Shown: positions 55,364-62,977 of the stretch, piece after piece
How the letters are laid out: the number at the start of each line of letters is the position of its first letter
Numbering within the stretch: the first letter of the stretch is position 1
Origin: JAQUTK01 sp963677415
GTDB taxonomy: Bacteria; Bacteroidota; Bacteroidia; Bacteroidales; JAQUTK01
Length of the DNA stretch: 64,000 nt
Assembly (NCBI GenBank): GCA_963677415.2
Contig: CAXXFJ010000044.1
Coordinates: forward strand, 150,893-214,892
Direction: 5' to 3'
Program-made: the position numbers and the translations under genes
Notes under the pieces: model-generated
What the model was told of the DNA's origin: nothing
Seen by the model: only the letters and a program-made list of their open reading frames with translations
Databases searched by the model: none

Positions 55364-56887
55364 TTATTCCCATTCAATAGTTGCAGGAGGCTTGGACGAA
55401 ATATCATAGGTAACCCTATTGACACCTTTTACCTTATTGATAATCTCGTTGGATATCTTTCCCAGAAACTCATAAGGAAGATGTGCCCAGTCTGCCGTCA
55501 TTGCGTCTGTGGAGGTTACTGCACGCAGGGCAATTGCACGTTCGTAGGTTCGTTCGTCACCCATGACTCCAACAGATTGTACGGGAAGAAGTATTACGCC
55601 TGCCTGCCATACTTTGTCATAGAGCCCCCAATCGCGTAAACCCTGGATAAAGATATCATCAGCTTCCTGGAGGATTTGCACTTTCTCAGGTGTGATATCG
55701 CCGAGGATACGCACTGCGAGTCCCGGTCCGGGGAAAGGGTGACGGCTTATCAGATGCGTCGGCATTCCCAATTTGGAACCTACGCGGCGAACTTCATCTT
55801 TAAATAACAGGCGGAGAGGTTCGCATAGCTTGAGGTTCATCTTGTCAGGAAGTCCACCTACATTATGGTGACTCTTGATGATGGTACCTGTAATCGACAA
55901 CGATTCGATGCAGTCGGGATAAATAGTCCCTTGTGCCAGCCATTTTACATCTTTCAGCTTGTGAGCTTCCTGGTCAAATACATCTATGAACCCCTTACCG
56001 ATGATTTTACGTTTTGTCTCAGGATCACTGACACCTTCAAGTTCGCTGAAGAACTTCTCGCTGGCGTCAACACCAATAACGTTGAGTCCCAGGCACTCAT
56101 AGTCGCTCATCACATTCTTGAATTCGTTCTTGCGCAGCAATCCGTGGTCTACAAAGATACAGGTAAGGTTCTTTCCAATAGCTTTATTGAGCAAAACCGC
56201 TGTCACAGAAGAATCAACGCCACCGCTAAGCCCAAGTACTACTTTGTCATCTCCAAGTTGCTGTTTCAGTTCGGCTACCGTGTTATCAATAAATGAAGCC
56301 GGTGACCAGTCTTGTTTGCATCCGCAGATATTAACCACAAAGTTTTTAAGGATTTGCATTCCGTCTTCGGTATGATACACTTCCGGGTGGAATTGAACAC
56401 CCCAGACATTTTCATTTTCTATTTGATAGGCAGCGATAGCAACCTCATTGGTACTGGCAATAGTCTTGAAATAGGATGGAACAGAGGTGATTGTATCACC
56501 GTGAGACATCCAGACTTGTGAGTTCTCCTTCACATTGTAGAGAAGAGGATTTTCTTTATCAAACTTGCCGAGATGAGCACGTCCGTATTCGCGGGAGCCG
56601 GCCGGTTCTACTGTTCCACCATTACTCTCTGCAATAAATTGTGCTCCATAACAGATGCCAAGAACCGGATACTTATCACGGATCTTATATAAATCCATCT
56701 TAAACGCATTCTGGTCATATACTGAAAAAGGACTTCCCGACAAGATAACGCCCTTTACAGATTCATCTCCTTCAGGAAACTTATTGAAAGGAAGAATCTC
56801 GCAAAAGACATCCAGTTCGCGCACTCTGCGACCGATCAACTGGGTGGTTTGGGAACCAAAGTCCAGAATGATGATTTTTTCCTGCAT
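55364..56887 (-). CDS. guaA: GMP synthase (glutamine-hydrolysing)
   Basis: This protein of about 507 residues has an N-terminal class I glutamine amidotransferase domain (GICYGAQ with catalytic cysteine; FHPEVYHTEDG with histidine and glutamate), an ATP pyrophosphatase domain with the P-loop LSGGVDSS, and the C-terminal dimerisation domain (RHPFPGPGLAVR ... KPPATIEWE). It converts XMP to GMP. I chose ATG 56887 (MQEKIIILDFGSQ); the frame is open upstream to 56950, but that part contains the promoter and does not resemble the family. Confidence 0.97.
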   Translation of the reverse strand: MQEKIIILDFGSQTTQLIGRRVRELDVFCEILPFNKFPEGDESVKGVILSGSPFSVYDQNAFKMDLYKIRDKYPVLGICYGAQFIAESNGGTVEPAGSREYGRAHLGKFDKENPLLYNVKENSQVWMSHGDTITSVPSYFKTIASTNEVAIAAYQIENENVWGVQFHPEVYHTEDGMQILKNFVVNICGCKQDWSPASFIDNTVAELKQQLGDDKVVLGLSGGVDSSVTAVLLNKAIGKNLTCIFVDHGLLRKNEFKNVMSDYECLGLNVIGVDASEKFFSELEGVSDPETKRKIIGKGFIDVFDQEAHKLKDVKWLAQGTIYPDCIESLSITGTIIKSHHNVGGLPDKMNLKLCEPLRLLFKDEVRRVGSKLGMPTHLISRHPFPGPGLAVRILGDITPEKVQILQEADDIFIQGLRDWGLYDKVWQAGVILLPVQSVGVMGDERTYERAIALRAVTSTDAMTADWAHLPYEFLGKISNEIINKVKGVNRVTYDISSKPPATIEWE

Positions 56888-56918
56888 AAATGAAATATTG
56901 TTTGTAATTATTGGTGCT

Positions 56919-56927
56919 GCAAAATTA
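56919..56927 (-). promoter_or_regulatory. -7 box of guaA
   Basis: On the minus strand this reads TAATTTTGC, matching TAnnTTTG, 32 bases before the ATG at 56887. Confidence 0.55.
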
Positions 56928-56972
56928 AAGAAAAAAACAGATGAGAGCACTATAATTGGGCTATAATTATAG

Positions 56973-57002
56973 TTGACAGCACGAAGAAATTATCTACTTT
57001 TG
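56973..57002 (+). promoter_or_regulatory. Promoter directly abutting the GH25 lysozyme gene
   Basis: TTG (56973-56975), 19 bases, then TACTTTTG (56995-57002). The start codon ATG is at 57010, so the predicted transcript has almost no 5' leader. A palindrome CTATAATTATAG (56961-56972) overlaps the upstream edge and could be an operator. Confidence 0.65.
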
Positions 57003-57009
57003 CTTCCCA

Positions 57010-57786
57010 ATGAAGAAAAAGAGTAAGGGCTCTAGCTCTAGAAAAAAGAAAGGAACAAGCTATTCAACGGTAAAAGGGTTGCTTGGGATAATACTAGCCA
57101 TTGTAGTGCTGGCCACCTTTCTGCTGATTTACAGACAGCGGTTCATGTATCATCCCATTCCTCCCATTGTATTGGCAAAATATGAGCTGAAAGGAATTGA
57201 TGTATCACGGCACAATGGAAAGATAGACTGGAAAGCGGTGGCGGAGGAGGGAATTGCTTTTGTGTATATAAAAGCTACAGAGAGTGTGGCTTATATTGAT
57301 ACCTCTTTCATTACCAATTATGAGGGTGCCGTAAGAGAAGGACTCATGGTAGGAACTTATCATTTCTTTCGTTTTAATGAGAGTGGAGAAGAGCAGGCAC
57401 GCCACTTTATCAAAAATAGCCAATACAAAAAAGGAGATCTTCCTCCTGTGATTGATGTGGAGCACTCTCCATTTAACTTTATTTCCCGACCAAAAGATGT
57501 GGCAAGGAGACTTCGCGATATGGAGCACCTCTTGCATGCCTATTATGGCGTTCGACCTATTATTTACACCAATAAGGATTGTTTCAAGAAGTATATCCGC
57601 GATTACTTTCCGGATGTTAGGGTTTGGATATGTGATTTGAGTGGTGAGCCCAGTGAGAAGGATCATCCAAACTGGATCTTTTGGCAGTATTCGCATAGAG
57701 GTCAACTAAACGGAATTATCGAAAAGGTCGATTTGAATGTTTTCCGGGGTTCATCGGAAAGGCTGAAAGAACTGACGACCTATTAA
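57010..57786 (+). CDS. GH25 family lysozyme (muramidase), membrane-anchored
   Basis: This 258-residue protein has a lysine-rich cytoplasmic start, one membrane helix (about 24-43) and a GH25 barrel: GIDVSRHNGKIDWKAV (catalytic aspartate), FVYIKATES, GTYHFFRF, PPVIDVEHS (catalytic aspartate/glutamate pair) and IFWQYSHRG. GH25 enzymes cut between N-acetylmuramic acid and N-acetylglucosamine. Anchoring suggests action on the cell's own wall rather than attack. It is convergent with the next minus-strand gene, ending 2 bases before its stop. Confidence 0.93.
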   Translation: MKKKSKGSSSRKKKGTSYSTVKGLLGIILAIVVLATFLLIYRQRFMYHPIPPIVLAKYELKGIDVSRHNGKIDWKAVAEEGIAFVYIKATESVAYIDTSFITNYEGAVREGLMVGTYHFFRFNESGEEQARHFIKNSQYKKGDLPPVIDVEHSPFNFISRPKDVARRLRDMEHLLHAYYGVRPIIYTNKDCFKKYIRDYFPDVRVWICDLSGEPSEKDHPNWIFWQYSHRGQLNGIIEKVDLNVFRGSSERLKELTTY

Positions 57787-57788
57787 GT

Positions 57789-59318
57789 TCAAGGGATCTG
57801 ACGGATTGAAATATTCTTGTACAACAGACTATTCTCAAAGCTCCATTGGATTCCCACCTGACAGTCAATTAGAGGAATGAAGTCATTAAAGAGTCCTTTG
57901 ATTTTCTCTCTTTCCATAATAATTGTCTCCGGAGAATCCTTGAAGTTTGCCCAAAGGATTCCATTGCAGTTCTCACTAAAATCTTTCTGTAATTTTTCTT
58001 CAGCCAGATTTACAGCTTGTGAATCCGATTCCATTTCTGACAGATAACCATATATTGTGGATATTGAATCAGAGGCAAGCATGGCATTCCCCTGGAAGGA
58101 GATAAACTCTTTTTCTCCTTGGCTATTGAACTCATCACCAAAAGCTTTACTGACAAAACCACTCTTGAGTAGCTCGAAGATAACCACTGTTCGGTTATTA
58201 ATCAATATTTGGTGAAGAGAATAGTTGTTCTTCATTTGTCTGATTTCTCTTTGGAACGTATTGAAAGCTTTGGCACTATCCTCCATTTCAATACGGTAAA
58301 TAGTTCGGAGAGCTCCGATACTATCTTTGTAGTGAATGGAAAGTAGATATTGTTTGAAGTTTCTCTTAAAATAAGAAATACAGTTGATAGAATCATTCAA
58401 AAAGAAAGAAGCGCTGTCTTGGTGGTATAACCCTTTCTGAAGCAAGTAAAAAGGATAATCCGAGAGGCCACTGAAATAAAAAGAGAGGGTCTGTTTAGGA
58501 AATAGATGGCCTGTTGGAAAAGGGACTGCTTCTTGGTTTCGAGCGTCACTTACCGTATAGCTATCAGGCATCTTGCAAAAGCCCGTGAAACCAATCTTTC
58601 CTTTTTCAAGATACAGATCGAAGGTTGTCCAGTAAGAAGATAATGTGTCATTGAGTAATAAATCTTTTTTCTGGAGAAAGAGGGAGCCAATGACATCTTT
58701 TCCTCTTGAAACAGTCATTTCGGCAAATTGATTGTCTGTAATTACATCATCATCAATTACTTTCTCAACCTGTTTTCGGTTTTTGCTTCCAGCAAAATAC
58801 CCTTTGAAGAGAGTACAACAGAAAAATTCGTCATCCGCTAAAGGGTAATAATAGACAGTTGCTTCTTTGTATTTTTCTTTGATAGGTTCATATCCAGGGA
58901 AGATAACGTCATCAATCAGTGCTATTATCCCGGACTTATCCTTATCGTGTACTTTAAAAAGAAAAAGAGGTTTATTAGGGTCTGTCTCATTAAAAGAGAT
59001 AATCAACTCTTTTGAAAGGATCTCAACAGGAATCCGGTCTTCTTGCATTAACTTGAAGACTTTATTCAAGAAAGGTCTTTCCCGGTCAGGCAAATTAATA
59101 ATGTGATCCTGAAAGTATTTGTTTTCGGAAAGTTTCTTTTCGTAATTCGTGAAGTTATCCGTATAGAAGATCGTCTTATTGTCCGATGGAATCAGCGAAA
59201 ACAGATCTACATTATAATCATCTTCCGCATTGTTCAATGCAATGTATTTATTTACTCCCCAAGCAACTGCAATGATAAATAGGAGTATACCGCTTAAAAT
59301 GTAAATACTGTTTCTCAT
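57789..59318 (-). CDS. Hypothetical DUF3352-like membrane-anchored protein
   Basis: This protein of about 509 residues has a single N-terminal membrane helix (SIYILSGILLFIIAVAWGVN) and a large exported domain (DNKTIFYTDNFTNYEKKL ... GYFAGSKNRKQVEKVI ... SFQGNAMLASDSISTIYG). The repeated pattern resembles DUF3352-type proteins, whose function is unknown; I cannot name it further. No catalytic motif is visible. ATG 59318 (MRNSIYILSG) is preferred over the upstream ATG 59336 because it places the helix at a normal distance. It is divergent from the GldG-like gene. Confidence 0.7.
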   Translation of the reverse strand: MRNSIYILSGILLFIIAVAWGVNKYIALNNAEDDYNVDLFSLIPSDNKTIFYTDNFTNYEKKLSENKYFQDHIINLPDRERPFLNKVFKLMQEDRIPVEILSKELIISFNETDPNKPLFLFKVHDKDKSGIIALIDDVIFPGYEPIKEKYKEATVYYYPLADDEFFCCTLFKGYFAGSKNRKQVEKVIDDDVITDNQFAEMTVSRGKDVIGSLFLQKKDLLLNDTLSSYWTTFDLYLEKGKIGFTGFCKMPDSYTVSDARNQEAVPFPTGHLFPKQTLSFYFSGLSDYPFYLLQKGLYHQDSASFFLNDSINCISYFKRNFKQYLLSIHYKDSIGALRTIYRIEMEDSAKAFNTFQREIRQMKNNYSLHQILINNRTVVIFELLKSGFVSKAFGDEFNSQGEKEFISFQGNAMLASDSISTIYGYLSEMESDSQAVNLAEEKLQKDFSENCNGILWANFKDSPETIIMEREKIKGLFNDFIPLIDCQVGIQWSFENSLLYKNISIRQIP

Positions 59319-59364
59319 ATTGCAGAAATAGGACAATAGTTAGTATGACCAAAAGTAAAAATTG

Positions 59365-59372
59365 TATTTTTG
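59365..59372 (+). promoter_or_regulatory. -7 box of the GldG-like gene
   Basis: TATTTTTG matches the -7 consensus and lies 37 bases before ATG 59409. No clear -33 element is seen. Confidence 0.45.
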
Positions 59373-59408
59373 TTATCTTGTTCAAATATACGACAAAAAC
59401 ACGTCACA

Positions 59409-60512
59409 ATGAAGACTCCTTTTGAGAAATGCAACTTAATATGCAAAGTTGTCCTTTTAATTCTTCTCTGTTTATCTTCAACTACCAGTTGTTTTTCTGC
59501 TTCAGCTCAATCGGATACGATCTCTGTTGCTTTTATTCAAGGTCATAATGAGTGGGAAGAGAAATATATCAGCGAGATGCTTGATTCTCTTTCTTCTTAT
59601 TTTCGGGTAGATATGGGAATGCTTTCTGGTCATGTCGGTGAACTGGATGGTTATGATGTCATTGTTGTTGCATCGCCTCAAAAGGCATTTTCTGATCCTG
59701 AGAAATATGAGCTGGATCAATATCTGATGCGGGGAGGCAATATCTTTTTTCTGCTCGATGGTTGTCGTTTCTCTCAGACGGAGCTGTATAAAACAGGAGA
59801 GTCACCGGTCGTGTCGATGGATCTCAACCTCAATGATCTTTTATTTACATATGGGTTGCGTATTGCTCCGACGATCTTGATGGATGGTCAATGCGATTCG
59901 CTGGATGTGATGATTGGAGAAGCTGATAATATGGTGCTTTCACGGGTGCTTTGGCCCTATTCGATCCAACTGCATCCTTCTGATTCTCATCCCATAACCG
60001 ATGGAATAAGAAAAGTGCGGGGCGAATATCTGTCTCCGATAGAAATCATAAATACATCTGAAGATATCGCTTTTACGACCTTGTTGAGTTCTTCCGGAAA
60101 AGGAAAAACGTTGCCATTACCCGGCATGATTGAGCTTTCTGCCGGTAATACCTCTTTTATACCCGATGGCATCCAGTATCCCTTTGCAGTCATTTCTGAA
60201 GGACAATTTCCTTCACTCTTTCGCAACAGGATGGTGCCGGAAAAGGTACAGACCACAACTGCTACATTGACTCAAAGCTGTAGGGCAAGGATTATACTGG
60301 TTTCAGCAGGTACAATGATCAAAGACGGAAGCCCGAAAGAAAATATACGGTTTTTGCTTCAATCCATACGCTATCTTGCAAGAAAAGATGCTGGTGCTTC
60401 ATCCAAAATGCTCTACCCATCTATCATTCTCGGAGTAATTCTTATTGGAGCAATCGTGGGAATAATACAACGCAGGAAAAACTCAGAACCACTTGTGCCT
60501 GGCGAAGAATAG
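59409..60512 (+). CDS. GldG-like ABC transporter auxiliary protein
   Basis: This protein of about 367 residues has an N-terminal membrane or signal segment (VVLLILLCLSSTTSCFSA), an exported domain with DVIVVASPQKAFSDPEKYEL, QYLMRGGNIFFLLDG and LLFTYGLRIAPTILMD, and a C-terminal membrane helix (SIILGVILIGAIVGII) followed by a basic tail. The pattern matches the auxiliary domain of GldG and related ABC-type exporters. In gliding bacteria GldG works with GldA and GldF; neither is adjacent here. The last 30 bases overlap the 3' end of corA on the other strand. Confidence 0.72.
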   Translation: MKTPFEKCNLICKVVLLILLCLSSTTSCFSASAQSDTISVAFIQGHNEWEEKYISEMLDSLSSYFRVDMGMLSGHVGELDGYDVIVVASPQKAFSDPEKYELDQYLMRGGNIFFLLDGCRFSQTELYKTGESPVVSMDLNLNDLLFTYGLRIAPTILMDGQCDSLDVMIGEADNMVLSRVLWPYSIQLHPSDSHPITDGIRKVRGEYLSPIEIINTSEDIAFTTLLSSSGKGKTLPLPGMIELSAGNTSFIPDGIQYPFAVISEGQFPSLFRNRMVPEKVQTTTATLTQSCRARIILVSAGTMIKDGSPKENIRFLLQSIRYLARKDAGASSKMLYPSIILGVILIGAIVGIIQRRKNSEPLVPGEE

Positions 60513-61568
60513 CCAAAGCAAGACACCGGTGACAACCATGATTATCCAAGCCATTGGGTAACCGAAATTCCAGTTTAGTTCGGGCATCACCTTGAAGTTC
60601 ATACCCCACACACCGGCCAGAAAGGTGAGTGGAATGAAGATTGTAGCTACGACAGTGAGACGTTGCATGATGCTGTTCATTCTCAAATCGTTATTAGACA
60701 CATAAAGGTCAGACAGAGATGACAGTGTTTCCCTGCACGATTCAAGAAGCTGAGAGGTGTATTTGAGGTGATCTTTTACATCACTGAACGCACTTCTTGT
60801 CTGTATCCCTAAAAGAGGATTGTCAGCAACGAGAAGCTGGTTAAACTCTTCATTTATGACTGCTAAAGTTTGTTTGATCATCCGGTATTCTTTCCTGCTT
60901 CTTTGTATGTGTGAACGGATATCTTTGCTTTCATTCTGTTCAAGCAAGGTGTCTTGCAGTTCACCAAGAGTATCTTCCTGTTGAAGTAAAAGAGTTATGT
61001 AGTTTCCAATCGTGTTATTGAGCAATACGCTGAGTAGGTAATCGCTGTTTCTCTCTCTGATTTGCGCTTTATTGTCGTTGATAGCCTCTTTCACATTTTT
61101 GAAAAGATGAACCTCTGTTTCTTGAAAGGAAATCAGAAGATCTTTTTTCATGAGCAAAGTAAAGTGTTCTTGTTTTAAGGTCTCTTCCTCCTGGTAATAT
61201 TCATTGAGCACAATCAGAATGTGATTAGGGGATGTCTCAATCTTCGCAGGATGATTTTGATTGAGTATGTCTTGTATCTCCAACCGTCCCAGCCCCACAC
61301 TTTGACCTATATGCAAAATAGCCTCCGTGTTTGTCAATCCTTTTACAATCAGCCAGTTTGTTTTAGAAGGATGCATTGCAAGAAGAATCTTAGAATAGTC
61401 GTCTGATTGCATTTCATCCATTCCTTCCTTATCATACGAGATTAATGTGAATTGAGTGGTCACCTCATTGTGTATCCCGGAATACTGGTATTGTTCGGCA
61501 ATTTGATTGTTTTCCACCCGTCTTTTTCGGACGGAAACATGTTCTTTCTTACGATGTGTCTCCTTCAT
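60483..61568 (-). CDS. corA: CorA family magnesium/divalent cation channel
   Basis: This 361-residue protein has a long cytoplasmic helical domain and two C-terminal membrane helices. The first helix ends in the CorA signature GMN (AGVWGMNF, about 321-328) and is followed by an acidic/hydrophobic loop (KVMPELNWNFGYP) and the second helix. CorA forms pentamers that take up magnesium, sometimes cobalt. The length is normal. It is convergent with the GldG-like gene, overlapping it by 30 bases. Confidence 0.94.
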   Translation of the reverse strand: MKETHRKKEHVSVRKRRVENNQIAEQYQYSGIHNEVTTQFTLISYDKEGMDEMQSDDYSKILLAMHPSKTNWLIVKGLTNTEAILHIGQSVGLGRLEIQDILNQNHPAKIETSPNHILIVLNEYYQEEETLKQEHFTLLMKKDLLISFQETEVHLFKNVKEAINDNKAQIRERNSDYLLSVLLNNTIGNYITLLLQQEDTLGELQDTLLEQNESKDIRSHIQRSRKEYRMIKQTLAVINEEFNQLLVADNPLLGIQTRSAFSDVKDHLKYTSQLLESCRETLSSLSDLYVSNNDLRMNSIMQRLTVVATIFIPLTFLAGVWGMNFKVMPELNWNFGYPMAWIIMVVTGVLLWLFFARHKWF

Positions 61569-61694
61569 TGAGCTTGCTTTATTTGCACGAATGTAAGGAT
61601 TGTTTGCGGATTATGCAATCAAAATGGAACGATATTTGTGCAAGTGCTAAAGATTCAGTTAATTTGCATACGATTATAAATACCATAGATACCG

Positions 61695-62504
61695 ATGAAT
61701 AAAAGAATTAGAAATGCGGCAATTCTCCTCCTGTTGTTGATTACTACAGCACCACAGGGATTTGCACAAGAAGATTATTCCATAACAGAATTTTTGGCAA
61801 AAAGAAAAGCTGAAAGAAAAGCTGGTCAGATAGAAATGAATACCATCCGTATGGGAGTAAAGGGAGGCTTTAATCTCTCGACCTATACGAAAGGCTTTGA
61901 CTATCGACCAAATATTCATGTTGGAATGGCCTTTGAGATACCACTCTCACTGAACTGGTTTCTGATGCCTGAGGTTTATTATATCAACAAAGGTGGGCGG
62001 AAAAGCATTGATGACTTGTTCTATGGCTTAGATGAGTACGGTTACAAAATGTGGGTGAATGGGAAGTTCTATTCTTCTCCATCCTATATTGATATACCGG
62101 TCATGCTCGGATACAAGCATTGGATAGATGAAGATATGAATTTATATGCAGCTTTCGGACCGTATATTTCTTATGGTATAGGCGGGAAGCTTAAAATGGA
62201 AAGAGCCGGTAAAACTACAAAATATGATCTCTATAATGATTGTGGTTACAATCATTGGAATTATGGGCTCAATATGGAACTTGGCTATAATTACGAAGAA
62301 TTAAATATAAGTCTGGGTGTCGATTACGGACTTTCCGGTATTATTGGTGTTACACCAACCACCAACAATAATAATATAGTGTCATATCCATATGATTTTA
62401 ATATTGATAATGGTAAATCTTCTTACAAAGATATTCAGATTGGATATAAAGATATGCGCCATCTCGTATTTAAATTCTCTCTGGGCTACTTCTTTAAGCT
62501 CTGA
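61695..62504 (+). CDS. Outer membrane beta-barrel protein (porin/PorT-like)
   Basis: This 269-residue protein has a signal peptide (AILLLLLITTAPQGFAQ), a short charged stretch (FLAKRKAERKAGQ) and a barrel that begins RMGVKGGFNLSTYTKGFDY and ends HLVFKFSLGYFFKL, with the aromatic final residue usual for outer membrane insertion. It belongs to the same broad family as the minus-strand protein at 25.5-26.2 kb but is not a close copy. Function is unknown. Start ATG 61695. Confidence 0.85.
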   Translation: MNKRIRNAAILLLLLITTAPQGFAQEDYSITEFLAKRKAERKAGQIEMNTIRMGVKGGFNLSTYTKGFDYRPNIHVGMAFEIPLSLNWFLMPEVYYINKGGRKSIDDLFYGLDEYGYKMWVNGKFYSSPSYIDIPVMLGYKHWIDEDMNLYAAFGPYISYGIGGKLKMERAGKTTKYDLYNDCGYNHWNYGLNMELGYNYEELNISLGVDYGLSGIIGVTPTTNNNNIVSYPYDFNIDNGKSSYKDIQIGYKDMRHLVFKFSLGYFFKL

Positions 62505-62530
62505 AATTGCAATCCAAGGCTCTTGTTTGA

Positions 62531-62614
62531 AAAGAGTCAACAGGAGTCAGAGATAAAGAATAAAGAGTCTACTGAAGTCAGAGTTAGAAGATAAAAGAAC
62601 CTACCCCATTCAGG
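62531..62614 (+). repeat. Dispersed intergenic element, copy A (plus orientation)
   Basis: This segment aligns with the reverse complement of 47915-47996; the ordered blocks TCAACAGGAGTC, TCTACTGA, TCAGAGT, AGAAG, TAAAAGA, CCCC and TTCAG are shared. It begins about 25 bases after the stop codon of the beta-barrel gene. Confidence 0.75.
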
Positions 62615-62693
62615 GTCCTACACTACCCCTAAAAGGATCCTGCAAAGAGTTCTGAAGCGCTTGTGTGCTTGAATCCTTCCATACTGGTACCCC

Positions 62694-62759
62694 TAGCGTT
62701 TGACACTTGCAGACTTAGCGTAAGACAACTGTGGAACTAGCGTATGACAACTGTCAAGC
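62694..62759 (+). repeat. Triplicate 22-base tandem repeats
   Basis: TAGCGTTTGACACTTGCAGA (from 62694), TAGCGTAAGACAACTGTGGA (from 62716) and TAGCGTATGACAACTGTCAA (from 62738) recur every 22 bases. The middle positions differ while TAGCGT and GACA are kept. Confidence 0.8.
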
Positions 62760-62977
62760 GCTACACCTTTCCGTCTGCGTGGATCCATGCATACGGACAA
62801 ACGAATATTCTGTACTGTATCCGATGCTTAGGCCAATCTAAGTTCCTTTTAGTATGGCATTGCTTAACTCTAATTTTTCAATACAGATTGAAAAAGAGTT
62901 TTGAAGAATTACGGGTTACCGATTAATTTATCTTACTTTGTGAACCTAATAATCAGGAATGAAATACATAGTAAAAT

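Larger units (their letters stand above)
62505..62977. other. Gene-poor region carrying repeat element copy A
   Basis: No credible gene is present; a 60-codon frame at 62744-62926 lacks any recognisable motif and overlaps repeats. AGCGCTTG (62656-62663) and CAAGCGCT (62755-62762) are inverted copies that enclose the triplicate repeats. A TTACTTTG near-match to the -7 box precedes the GH2 gene at 62933-62940. Confidence 0.55.

Noticed and set aside
62744..62926. 60-codon plus-strand frame upstream of the second GH2 gene
   Set aside because: It starts in the triplicate repeat, has no motif and ends just before the GH2 promoter region.
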